A DNA stretch of 6,436 bases from Kiritimatiellales bacterium (GCA_030625905.1 DAOUQA010000119.1:1-6436), one strand, 5' to 3'. Counted from the first letter of the stretch, positions 1 through 6,067 are shown. Notes: generated from the letters alone by a model not told the origin. Made by a program: numbers and translations.

Positions 1-956
1 CGATCCTTAAAACCTCGCGCGAGACACTGCCCCATCCCAACCTGTTGGTGGGCAATAGTAGCAAGGACGATGCCGCGGCGTACGATCTTGGCAATGGAAC
101 CTCTGTGCTGAGCACCACCGACTTTTTCATGCCGATCGTCGACGATCCCTTCACCTTCGGGCGCATCGCCGCCACCAACGCGCTCAGCGATATCTATGCG
201 ATGGGCGGCAAGCCGCTGATGGCGATCTCCATTTTTGGCTGGCCGATCAAAAAGCTTTCCGACGAGGTGGCGCGTCAGGTGATCGACGGCGGACGCGCCG
301 CGTGCGACGACGCGGGCATCCCACTGGCGGGCGGACACTCCATCGATTCGCCGGAGCCGATCTTCGGACTGGCGGTGACAGGACTGGTCGACAACAAACA
401 CCTAAAGCAAAACAATACCGCCGAGCCGGACTGCGAGATCTTCCTCACCAAACCGCTCGGCATCGGCATCCTCTCCACCGCGCAAAAGATGGGAGTGATC
501 AAACCCGGCCATATCAATGCCTCCATCGAAACCATGTGCACACTCAACACGCTCGGCGCGGAGATTGCCAAACTGGAAGGCGTGGTGGCCCTTACCGACG
601 TGACCGGCTTCGGCCTGCTTGGCCACCTTGGCGAAATCTGTGAGGGCAGCGGAATCTCCGCCACCATCCAATACAGCCGCGTGCCCAAACTTCCGAACGT
701 TGAACAATACCTTGCGCAAGGTTGCATTCCGGGAGGAAACGTCAACAACTTCAAGAGCTACGGCCACACCCTCGGTGAAATGACCGAGGAGCAGCGGGGC
801 ATCCTGTGCGACCCGCAGACCTCCGGGGGGCTGCTGGCCATCGTACGCAAATCCGCCGTCGCCAATTTCCTGGCACTAACCGCCGGGGCCGGCCTTCAAC
901 TGGAAACCATCGGCCAGACCCGCCCGCGTGGCGATAAATCAATCGAGATCAACTAA
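1..956 (+). CDS. selD: selenide, water dikinase (selenophosphate synthetase), 5'-truncated by window edge
   Basis: SelD makes selenophosphate from selenide and ATP, the cytoplasmic selenium donor for selenocysteine and for tRNA 2-selenouridine. The frame is open from base 3 to the TAA at 954-956, giving 317 visible residues. The E. coli protein is about 347 aa, so roughly 30 N-terminal residues lie outside the window, including the catalytic Cys/Sec and Lys. Seen in order: LLVGNSSKDDAAAYDLGNGT, STTDFFMPIVDDPFTFGRIA, ATNALSDIYAMGGKP, LAGGHSIDSPEPIFGLAVTG, LTKPLGIG, LTDVTGFGLLGHLGE and CDPQTSGGLLA. These are the ATP/Mg-binding aspartates and glycine-rich signatures of the PurM-like fold. The match to E. 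coli SelD is close along the whole length. The next gene, mnmH, is 84 bp downstream on the same strand and uses its product. Whether the missing active-site residue is Cys or Sec cannot be told here. Confidence 0.97.
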   Translation, partial: ILKTSRETLPHPNLLVGNSSKDDAAAYDLGNGTSVLSTTDFFMPIVDDPFTFGRIAATNALSDIYAMGGKPLMAISIFGWPIKKLSDEVARQVIDGGRAACDDAGIPLAGGHSIDSPEPIFGLAVTGLVDNKHLKQNNTAEPDCEIFLTKPLGIGILSTAQKMGVIKPGHINASIETMCTLNTLGAEIAKLEGVVALTDVTGFGLLGHLGEICEGSGISATIQYSRVPKLPNVEQYLAQGCIPGGNVNNFKSYGHTLGEMTEEQRGILCDPQTSGGLLAIVRKSAVANFLALTAGAGLQLETIGQTRPRGDKSIEIN

Positions 957-960
957 GGGG

Positions 961-1032
961 AACCACGGAATACACGGAATACACGGAACCTAATCTATAG
1001 TGTTTTCCGTGTATTCAGTGTATTCCGTGGTT
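961..1032. repeat. 28-bp near-perfect inverted repeat of 9-bp units between selD and mnmH
   Basis: The left arm (961-988) and right arm (1005-1032) are reverse complements over 28 bp, with one mismatch (976 versus 1017) and a 16-nt loop (989-1004). Each arm is itself about three tandem 9-mers: CCACGGAAT, ACACGGAAT, ACACGGAA. Both strands would fold into a long hairpin. It fills the spacer almost entirely, ending 8 nt before the mnmH ATG. There is no U-tract after it, so it is not a textbook rho-independent terminator, though it could attenuate selD readthrough. The architecture suggests a dispersed REP- or MITE-like repeat; similar TTCCGTG-type elements are, from memory, frequent in PVC-group genomes. 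Confidence 0.9.
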
Positions 1033-1040
1033 AAGAAATC

Positions 1041-2129
1041 ATGGAACTACCGACGACCAACGACTTCCGAAAGATTGTGCTCAACGATGTGCCGCTCATT
1101 GACGTGCGCGCACCCATCGAGTTTGAGGGCGGCGCGTTCCCGACCTCCATCAATCTGCCGCTGATGAACGACGAGGAGCGGCACCTCGTCGGTATTCGCT
1201 ACAAGGAACAGGGCAACGCCGAGGCGGTCGAGCTGGGGCATGAGCTGGTTGGCGGAATAGTGAAACAGGAACGAATCAACGCTTGGGTAGAGCAGTTCGA
1301 GCGCTGCCCCGACACGCTGCTCTACTGCTTCCGTGGCGGCATGCGCTCCAAGATCAGCCAGCAGTGGGTCACCGAGGAGACCGGCATGGTTATTCCGCGT
1401 CTGGAAGGCGGCTACAAAGCCTTCCGCAACTATCTACTCGACCAGCTCGATCCCGCCAACCTGACAGGGAAGCCCGTCATTCTAGGCGGGCGCACCGGAA
1501 CCGGGAAAACCATCCTGCTTCAACAGCTGGAAAACGCAGTCGATCTAGAAGCCATCGCCAACCACCGCGGCTCCTCCTTCGGACGCTTCACCACACCGCA
1601 ACCCGGCCCCATCGATTTTGAAAATAGCTTGGCGTGGGCACTCATCCAGCATGCCGCGGCGGGATACCGGCACATCATCCTCGAAGACGAAGGCCGCAAC
1701 ATTGGCGACCGCTACCTGCCCAAACCGCTCGTCGAACACTTTGGCAAAGCCAATCTCGTCGTGCTTGAGCGGTCGATGGAGGAACGCGTGAAAATCACCT
1801 TCGATGAATATATTACCGCCGCCCAACTCGAATACAATACGGCCTATGGCGACGAGAGCGGGATCGAAGAATGGCTCTCCTACATGGACAACTGCATCGA
1901 TCGTATCCGCAAGCGGCTGGGCGGCCTGCGCCACCAGCAAATCAAGCAGTTGCTCCACGCCGCACAGGAAAGCGGCGACCCCGAACGGCACAGGGAATGG
2001 ATCGAACCGCTCCTGCGCGACTACTACGATCCAATGTATGACTACCAGATCCAGAACAAGAGCAGCACTATCGTCTTCAAGGGCAATGCTTCTGAGGTTC
2101 TGGGCTACTTGCAATCGATTGATGTGTAG
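1041..2129 (+). CDS. mnmH: tRNA 2-selenouridine synthase (MnmH/SelU)
   Basis: MnmH replaces sulfur by selenium in the wobble 5-substituted 2-thiouridine of tRNA (Lys, Glu and Gln types in E. coli), through a geranylated intermediate, using selenophosphate from SelD. The protein has 362 aa, the usual family length. An N-terminal rhodanese domain (about 10-135) carries IDVRAPIEFE and the catalytic loop CFRGGMRS with Cys96. A C-terminal P-loop domain has Walker A GGRTGTGKT (149-157), HRGSSFGR (175-182), LEDEGRNIG (214-222) and the family signature YYDPMYDYQ (328-336). The start ATG aligns with the E. coli N-terminus. No convincing Shine-Dalgarno precedes it; the 8 nt before the ATG are all that separate it from the long inverted repeat, so initiation may depend on that structure. 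It is probably cotranscribed with selD. Confidence 0.97.
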   Translation: MELPTTNDFRKIVLNDVPLIDVRAPIEFEGGAFPTSINLPLMNDEERHLVGIRYKEQGNAEAVELGHELVGGIVKQERINAWVEQFERCPDTLLYCFRGGMRSKISQQWVTEETGMVIPRLEGGYKAFRNYLLDQLDPANLTGKPVILGGRTGTGKTILLQQLENAVDLEAIANHRGSSFGRFTTPQPGPIDFENSLAWALIQHAAAGYRHIILEDEGRNIGDRYLPKPLVEHFGKANLVVLERSMEERVKITFDEYITAAQLEYNTAYGDESGIEEWLSYMDNCIDRIRKRLGGLRHQQIKQLLHAAQESGDPERHREWIEPLLRDYYDPMYDYQIQNKSSTIVFKGNASEVLGYLQSIDV

Positions 2130-2140
2130 GGCGGAGCTTC

Positions 2141-2197
2141 TTGGAGTGCGGCGGCTGGACGCCGCTTTAAAAGCGCTGTCGAGCCAGCGCACTCCAA
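2141..2197. repeat. 57-bp imperfect palindrome between convergent mnmH and orn
   Basis: The arms 2141-2168 and 2170-2197 pair around base 2169. Of 28 positions, 23 are Watson-Crick, one is G-U and four are mismatched. Both strands read outward as TTGGAGTGCG, and the centre is GCTTTAAAAGC. It lies 11 nt past the mnmH stop and 6 nt before the orn stop codon, so it could end transcription or protect 3' ends in both directions, although no long U-tract follows on either strand. The shape resembles dispersed palindromic repeats (REP-like) rather than a gene-specific terminator. It is unrelated in sequence to the repeat at 961-1032. Confidence 0.85.
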
Positions 2198-2203
2198 AAC
2201 GGG

Positions 2204-2818
2204 TTAAGCCAATCCCAGCTTCGACCGATAAAATGCCAGCTCAGCGATGGAGGCCTTGATGTCGAAGAGGGCATCGTGGGCGTTAGCGGCGGAAATGCCG
2301 CCGCCGGGGAAATATTGGTTCAACTGCTCCACGCTTTCCTTATCGAATGGCTGCTGTTCAGCCCAGTCCGCCCATTGGATTTTGAGGGTGGAGACATCGA
2401 GCAGGCGGTAGTGCAGACGGCTTCCAAATTTCGGGAGAAACCTGCGCATCAGGAACCAGTCATTGTGCACGCTGTTGCCGGCGAGCACGGGGCGGTCGGC
2501 CATCTCCTTGCACGGTGTTCCGCAATATTGGTCGAGCAGTACGGCAATCTGGCGGTCTGCCTCCTCAATGCCGACCGCCTCGTCGGAACGACACCGCTCG
2601 ACCAATCCGGAAAGGTTTTCGGCAACCCAGGGGCTGACTTCCTCCCCCTCCTCCAGCTTGATACAGAGATCAAGGTCGACTTCAGGTGAGTGCAGGCGGT
2701 TGAGATTGGTGTCGGTGATAATAACGGCTACCTGCAGCAGGCGCGCCTGATCGAGTTCGAGCGAGGTAAACTCGGCATCGAACCAGATGTAGGCGGATGA
2801 TTTTTTCTTTTCAGACAT
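2204..2818 (-). CDS. orn: oligoribonuclease (DEDDh 3'-5' exoribonuclease, nano-RNase)
   Basis: Orn degrades di- and very short oligoribonucleotides to mononucleotides in the cytoplasm, finishing mRNA decay and removing pGpG. The protein has 204 aa, somewhat longer than E. coli Orn (181). Catalytic DEDDh residues are visible: D14 and E16 in WFDAEFTSL, D120 in GNSVHND, H181 and D186 in NAHDALFDI. The dinucleotide-recognition segment HYRLLDVSTLK (136-146) matches E. coli, with Y137, R138, S143 and T144, plus S116 and the wedge Leu20. The loop that carries a His in E. coli (before SGLVER) is two residues shorter and lacks it. The ATG at 2818 is chosen because homology starts there; an upstream open extension overlaps the rplQ terminator. 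No clear Shine-Dalgarno or promoter is seen. It converges with mnmH. Confidence 0.9.
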   Translation of the reverse strand: MSEKKKSSAYIWFDAEFTSLELDQARLLQVAVIITDTNLNRLHSPEVDLDLCIKLEEGEEVSPWVAENLSGLVERCRSDEAVGIEEADRQIAVLLDQYCGTPCKEMADRPVLAGNSVHNDWFLMRRFLPKFGSRLHYRLLDVSTLKIQWADWAEQQPFDKESVEQLNQYFPGGGISAANAHDALFDIKASIAELAFYRSKLGLA

Positions 2819-2846
2819 GGTGGGATTGAAGCATAGATGAACTTGA

Positions 2847-2860
2847 TGCGACAAGTCGCA
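2847..2860. repeat. small dyad TGCGAC-AA-GTCGCA upstream of orn
   Basis: A perfect 6-bp inverted repeat with a 2-bp spacer lies 29-42 bp upstream of the orn start, in the 94-bp leader between the rplQ terminator and orn. The position would suit an operator or a 5' UTR element. It could equally be a remnant of a dispersed repeat or chance. No confident -10/-35 pair can be placed around it. Confidence 0.3.
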
Positions 2861-2911
2861 ACGAAAGCGGGGTTGTAAAACGATGGAAAACAAAATAGTC
2901 CCGCATGCCGG

Positions 2912-2952
2912 AAAAACGAAAAAACCCCACAGCCTTCCGGCGATGGGGTTTT
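2912..2952 (-). terminator. rho-independent terminator of the rplQ end of the operon
   Basis: Read on the - strand, AAAACCCCA (2952-2944) pairs with TGGGGTTTT (2929-2921). Inside is a smaller GCC-GGAA-GGC hairpin capped by a GNRA-type loop. T-runs follow (2924-2919, then 2916-2912). It starts 18 bp after the rplQ stop codon and separates the ribosomal operon from orn, which reads in the same direction. Confidence 0.9.
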
Positions 2953-2970
2953 GCACGAAGCAGGCTTCGG

Positions 2971-3363
2971 TTATTCGACGGTGGGGCTTTCAGCCACCGG
3001 AGCAGCAATGGAATCCACCCACTCGAGCAACACCATTTTCGAACCGTCGGACATGCGGCGACCGAGCTTGACGATACGGGTGTAGCCTCCGGCGCGATCG
3101 GCAAACGAAGGGGCAACATTATCAAAGAGCTCCTTAACGGAGTCGACCTGCTTCAGCGTGGAGATCGCCTGGCGGCGGTGCGCAAGCGTACCCTTCTTGC
3201 CGAGCGTAACCATCTTTCCGGCCAGACTGCGGGCAGCCCTGGCTTTCGGAAGCGTGGTCTTGATCCGTTTGTTGTCGATCAGGGCACAAACCAGATTTGC
3301 AAGCAATTCATTGCGGTGCGCGCTGGTGCGGCCAAGTTTTACTGTTCTTTTTCGATGTCTCAT
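2971..3363 (-). CDS. rplQ: 50S ribosomal protein bL17
   Basis: bL17 is a large-subunit protein near the peptide exit tunnel. The product is 130 aa, the normal length. The N-terminus MRHRKRTVKLGRTSAHR is the family signature, followed by NELLANLVCALIDNKRIKTT and the RRQAISTLK region. The C-terminal half has FADRAGGYTRIVKLGRRMSD and VLLEWVD, as in other bL17 proteins, and a short acidic tail. A GAGG ribosome-binding site precedes the ATG by about 9 nt. It is the last gene of the operon, 27 bp after rpoA, and a strong terminator follows. Confidence 0.98.
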   Translation of the reverse strand: MRHRKRTVKLGRTSAHRNELLANLVCALIDNKRIKTTLPKARAARSLAGKMVTLGKKGTLAHRRQAISTLKQVDSVKELFDNVAPSFADRAGGYTRIVKLGRRMSDGSKMVLLEWVDSIAAPVAESPTVE

Positions 3364-3390
3364 TGTTCCAGCCTCGGGATATGGATTAAA

Positions 3391-4395
3391 CTAGTCTTCG
3401 CTGACCGGTACCCTGAGCAGGTCGGCATCAAAGGTCATTCCCAGCGAAAGCCCCATCTCTAGGATCTTCGCCTTGATTTCGTTCAGCGACTTCTTGCCAA
3501 AGTTGCGGTATTTCAGCATTTCGGCCTCGGTCTTCTGCGCCAGTTCGCCAACGGTGGTGATGTTGGCGTTGTTCAGGCAGTTGGCGGCACGGACGCTGAG
3601 CTCGATTTCGTTCACGCTGATATTGAGCTTCTTGCGCAATTCTTCCTTTTCGAGGTCGATCTGCTTTTCGCTCTCCTCGAACTCGATGAGATCCTTGTCG
3701 TAGCTGACGAAGACATCGAGATGGTGGCGAAGGATCGCGGCGGACATGGTCAATGCATCGTCGGGAATAACGCGACCATCCGTCCATATTTCGATTACAA
3801 GCTTATCATAGTCGGTACGGCGACCCACCCGGGTGTTTTCAACGGAAAACTTGACGCGACGAACCGGGGAGAAAAGGCAGTCAACCGGAATGACACCGAT
3901 CTCCTGGTTTTCCTTCTTGTTCAGATCTGCCGGGCAGTAGCCACGACCGATCCGGACTTCCATCTCGGCTTCAAAGACACCGCCTTTGGCCAAGGTGCAA
4001 ATCTGAAAATCGGGATTGAGCACTTCAATGCTCTCGTCGGCCTGGATATCGCCCGCTGTGACTTCGCCCGGTCCCTCGACCTTGATTTTCACGGTTTGCG
4101 TTTCGCGGGAATAACTCTTAAAGAGCAGTTGCTTGATATTCAGGATGATGTCGGTGACATCTTCCACCACGCCATCGAGGCTGCAGAATTCGTGAGGCGC
4201 CCCTTTGATTTTGATGGATGAAACCGCGGTACCTTCAAGCGAAGACAGCAACACACGGCGAAGCGAATTGCCCATCGTGCGGCCGTAGCCTGCTTCAAAA
4301 GGTTCAGCGTAGAACTTGCCATAGGCGTCGGTAGAAACCGATTCGTCCTTGGCGACTTGTTTCGGCATTTCGAACCGACCGAGTCTTGTAGCCAT
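3391..4395 (-). CDS. rpoA: DNA-directed RNA polymerase subunit alpha
   Basis: Alpha dimerises to nucleate RNA polymerase assembly, and its C-terminal domain binds UP elements and activators. The product is 334 aa, close to the usual length. The N-terminal domain (about 1-240) shows EAGYGRTMGNSLRRVLLSS (34-52), the dimer interface, and GRVIPDDALTMSAAIL. A charged linker (about 238-257) leads to the C-terminal domain, with NEIELSVRAANCLNNANI and NFGKKSLNEIK. R269, N272, G300, K302 and S303 correspond to the UP-element-contacting residues of E. coli (R265 and neighbours). A strong GGGAGGA ribosome-binding site lies about 8 nt before the ATG. It follows rpsK by 68 bp with no rpsD between, as in Firmicutes-type gene order and unlike E. 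coli. Confidence 0.99.
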   Translation of the reverse strand: MATRLGRFEMPKQVAKDESVSTDAYGKFYAEPFEAGYGRTMGNSLRRVLLSSLEGTAVSSIKIKGAPHEFCSLDGVVEDVTDIILNIKQLLFKSYSRETQTVKIKVEGPGEVTAGDIQADESIEVLNPDFQICTLAKGGVFEAEMEVRIGRGYCPADLNKKENQEIGVIPVDCLFSPVRRVKFSVENTRVGRRTDYDKLVIEIWTDGRVIPDDALTMSAAILRHHLDVFVSYDKDLIEFEESEKQIDLEKEELRKKLNISVNEIELSVRAANCLNNANITTVGELAQKTEAEMLKYRNFGKKSLNEIKAKILEMGLSLGMTFDADLLRVPVSED

Positions 4396-4463
4396 GATAT
4401 GTCCTCCCAGAACCGGGCATTAACCGGCTCGTATGGTGTTTAATGTTATGTTAACTATAAAAT

Positions 4464-5069
4464 CTATACGCGACGGCGTTTTGGCGGACGGCAGCCATTG
4501 TGCGGAATCGCGGTCGTATCCTTGATCACTGTGATCGCCAACCCGGCGGATTGGATGGCGCGAACGGCGGATTCGCGCCCGGCTCCCGGCCCCTGTACGC
4601 GGACTTCGACTTCCGTCATGCCATGCCCGATGGCAGCGCGGGCGGCCTCCTGCGCAACGGTGGTTGCGGCAAAGGCCGTGCTCTTGCGGGATCCTTTAAA
4701 GTTACAGCGCCCCGCACTGCTCCAGGAAACCACGTTTCCGCGCATATCGGTAATGGAAACGATCGTGTTGTTGAAAGTGGTCTTGACGAAGGCAATCCCG
4801 AACGGAACGTTCTTGGAGCCTTTGCGTTTCTTGATCGGCTCGACCTTTGCGTCGGCAAGCAGCTCGGCAGCAGTGGCCAGCTTGGGTCGCTTGTCGTCAT
4901 CCGCTTTCTCCTTCGGAGCCGCCTCTTTCGCCGCTTTCGGCTCTTCTTTCTTCGGCTCTTTGGCTTTTGCTTCGGCGGGAGCCGCCTCTTGGGCGGGCTT
5001 TTCGTCGGTTGCAACAGGTGCTGCTGCTTCGGCCGCTTTTTCTTCTACTTCAACTTTTTCTTCTGCCAT
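4464..5069 (-). CDS. rpsK: 30S ribosomal protein uS11 with long N-terminal extension
   Basis: uS11 sits on the 30S platform and helps form the mRNA exit region. Typical bacterial uS11 is about 129 aa; this one is 201 aa. The conserved core begins near residue 80-88 and contains TTFNNTIVSITDMRGNVV, FKGSRKSTAFAA, VQGPGAGRESAVRAI and the C-terminal IPHNGCRPPKRRRV, all intact. Residues 1 to about 75 are an extra low-complexity segment of Ala, Glu, Lys and Pro, followed by a possible short helix (ATAAELLADAKVEPI). The start is supported by an AAGGA ribosome-binding site 8 nt before the ATG at 5069, and no internal start with as good a site was seen, so the extension is probably translated. It is 36 bp downstream of rpsM. 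The extension is not a frameshift or gene fusion that I can identify. Confidence 0.97.
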   Translation of the reverse strand: MAEEKVEVEEKAAEAAAPVATDEKPAQEAAPAEAKAKEPKKEEPKAAKEAAPKEKADDDKRPKLATAAELLADAKVEPIKKRKGSKNVPFGIAFVKTTFNNTIVSITDMRGNVVSWSSAGRCNFKGSRKSTAFAATTVAQEAARAAIGHGMTEVEVRVQGPGAGRESAVRAIQSAGLAITVIKDTTAIPHNGCRPPKRRRV

Positions 5070-5105
5070 GGGAATATTCCTTAATTATAAGTCAGTGGCC
5101 AAACC

Positions 5106-5507
5106 CTACTTTGTAGCCTTCACGGCAGAACGGGCTTCCTTGCCGCGAACCACGCCGACGGTACGCTTGACCCCCTTGCGGGTGCGTGCATTCGTCTTGG
5201 TGCGCTGTCCGCGAACCGGCAACCCACGACGGTGGCGAATACCCCGGTAGGAACCGATTGAAATCAGACGGCGAATATTGGCGGAGGTCTCGCGGCGGAG
5301 ATCCCCTTCTATGTTGTAGTCCGACTGAAGAACGGAAACGAGGTGCTGAATATCTTCATCCGACAGGTCGTCCGCTTTCATAACGGATTCAAGCTTAGCC
5401 TTTACAATCACTTCCTTGGCGAGGGTCGGGCCGATTCCATAAATATACCGCAAGGCGTATTCCAGCCTCTTTCTTCCGGGGATGTCTATACCGAGTACAC
5501 GTGGCAT
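5106..5507 (-). CDS. rpsM: 30S ribosomal protein uS13
   Basis: uS13 lies in the 30S head and contacts the P-site tRNA and the intersubunit bridges with the 50S. The product is 133 aa, slightly longer than E. coli (118), with a basic tail. MPRVLGIDIPGRKRLEYAL and YIYGIGPTLAKEV form the helix-two-turn-helix N-terminal part. RRLISIGSYRGIRHRRGLPV and GQRTKTNARTRKG (100-112) are the diagnostic C-terminal motif. An AAGGAG ribosome-binding site lies about 8 nt before the ATG. It begins 15 bp after the end of rpmJ. Confidence 0.98.
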   Translation of the reverse strand: MPRVLGIDIPGRKRLEYALRYIYGIGPTLAKEVIVKAKLESVMKADDLSDEDIQHLVSVLQSDYNIEGDLRRETSANIRRLISIGSYRGIRHRRGLPVRGQRTKTNARTRKGVKRTVGVVRGKEARSAVKATK

Positions 5508-5522
5508 TGAAAAACTCCTTGA

Positions 5523-5636
5523 TTATCCTTGGCGCTGTTTATGGCGCGGGTTCGTGCAAACGATGCGAACCACACCTTTGCGCCTGATCACCTTACACTG
5601 TTCACACATTCGTTTGACTGAAGCTCTTACTTTCAT
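5523..5636 (-). CDS. rpmJ: 50S ribosomal protein bL36 (zinc-ribbon form)
   Basis: This very small gene encodes 37 aa, the standard bL36 length: MKVRASVKRMCEQCKVIRRK followed by GVVRIVCTNPRHKQRQG. Cys11, Cys14, Cys27 and His32 form the CCCH zinc-binding set, so this is the zinc-containing C+ paralogue. The ATG at 5636 is separated from the infA TGA by a single base, so translation is probably coupled. An AGGA-type site sits within the last codons of infA. The stop is TAA at 5525-5523. bL36 binds 23S rRNA near the base of the L7/L12 stalk. Confidence 0.97.
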   Translation of the reverse strand: MKVRASVKRMCEQCKVIRRKGVVRIVCTNPRHKQRQG

Positions 5637-5637
5637 A

Positions 5638-5856
5638 TCATCCATCCTGATTTGTCACCAACCGCCCTTTGGACATGTCGTAGGGCGACATCTCGACCTT
5701 TGCTTCCTTACCGATTTCCAGCCCGGCTCGACGCCCGCCACCACGCCTAAAAAACGCCGTGAAACGGTGTCCATTACGTAGTTCTGCGTCAAAAGCGTTG
5801 TTGTCTATCACGGACAACAAGCGTGCGTCTAGTAAAATTGTCTCTTTTTTATCCAC
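5638..5856 (-). CDS. infA: translation initiation factor IF-1, divergent
   Basis: IF-1 occupies the 30S A site during initiation. With the GTG at 5856 as start the product is 72 aa, the standard length, and an AAGGGG ribosome-binding site lies about 5 nt upstream. The same frame stays open upstream to a TTG at 5916, but that adds 20 unconserved residues. OB-fold landmarks are the ELRNGHRFTA strand and the C-terminal VEMSPYDMSKGRLV, which is diagnostic. The central loop is unusual: the family motif SGKMRK is replaced by RRGGGRR and the segment is one residue shorter, and the N-terminal MAKED/IEMEG motif is weak (DKKETILLDARLL). Neither alternative frame restores the motif, so it looks like real divergence. 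Position before rpmJ-rpsM supports the call. Confidence 0.88.
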   Translation of the reverse strand: MDKKETILLDARLLSVIDNNAFDAELRNGHRFTAFFRRGGGRRAGLEIGKEAKVEMSPYDMSKGRLVTNQDG

Positions 5857-5931
5857 CAAATCCCCTTTTCCACTCTGCGCCGACTCGTGACGCAACAGCG
5901 CCGCCCGCCTGCACAACTTTTCCGCCCCACG

Positions 5932-5957
5932 AAAAAGGGGTCACCCGCAAGCGGCCC
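5932..5957 (-). terminator. possible weak terminator or attenuator between tRNA-Leu and infA
   Basis: On the - strand a GC-rich segment, GGGCCGCTTGCGGGTGACCC, can form short hairpins and is followed by C and five T. It lies about 9 bp past the tRNA CCA end. It might separate tRNA processing from infA mRNA, or partly attenuate readthrough. The stem is short and irregular, so the call is weak. Nothing else recognisable lies in 5857-5965, including no good promoter. Confidence 0.25.
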
Positions 5958-5965
5958 AAGGAGAG

Positions 5966-6052
5966 TGGTGCACCCGAATGGAGTCGAACCATCACGCCAT
6001 TGCTGGCACAAGAACCTGAATCTTGCGTGTCTACCAATTTCACCACGGGTGC
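5966..6052 (-). tRNA. tRNA-Leu(CAG), CCA encoded
   Basis: Read on the - strand, the acceptor stem GCACCCG (6052-6046) pairs with CGGGTGC (5976-5970). Discriminator A (5969) and a genomically encoded CCA (5968-5966) follow. The D arm is GTG-AAATTGGTAGA-CAC. The anticodon stem CAAGA/TCTTG holds the loop TTCAGGT, with anticodon CAG at 6018-6016, which reads CUG. A class II variable arm (GCCA-GCAA-TGGC) identifies leucine, and the T arm has loop TTCGACT. A near-consensus promoter lies immediately upstream. It is the first transcribed element ahead of infA-rpmJ-rpsM-rpsK-rpoA-rplQ. Confidence 0.98.
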
Positions 6053-6067
6053 GTGAAAAGGCCGTTA

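Noticed and set aside
275..767. Antisense frames within selD, and similar ones within mnmH (1545-2192)
   Set aside because: Both are shadows of conserved GC-rich coding sequence and carry no ribosome-binding site or family motif.
961..1032. Considered as a SECIS element or a CRISPR-like repeat
   Set aside because: A bacterial SECIS must sit directly after an in-frame UGA inside a coding region, and here it is intergenic. The 9-bp units have no spacers and are arranged as an inverted pair, not as a CRISPR array.
2905..3462. 185-codon + strand frame across the rplQ terminator and rplQ
   Set aside because: It overlaps a clear terminator and bL17 in antisense and has no recognisable domain.
4498..5250. 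Long + strand open frames (250 and 194 codons) opposite rpsK and rpsM
   Set aside because: They are antisense shadows of strongly conserved ribosomal-protein genes. Their Ser/Ala- and Phe/Arg-rich composition mirrors the low-complexity Ala/Glu/Lys arm and shows no family motif.
5966..6052. tRNA-Leu as an integration (att) site for a genomic island
   Set aside because: No integrase, no repeated tRNA 3' end and only housekeeping genes on both sides within the window.
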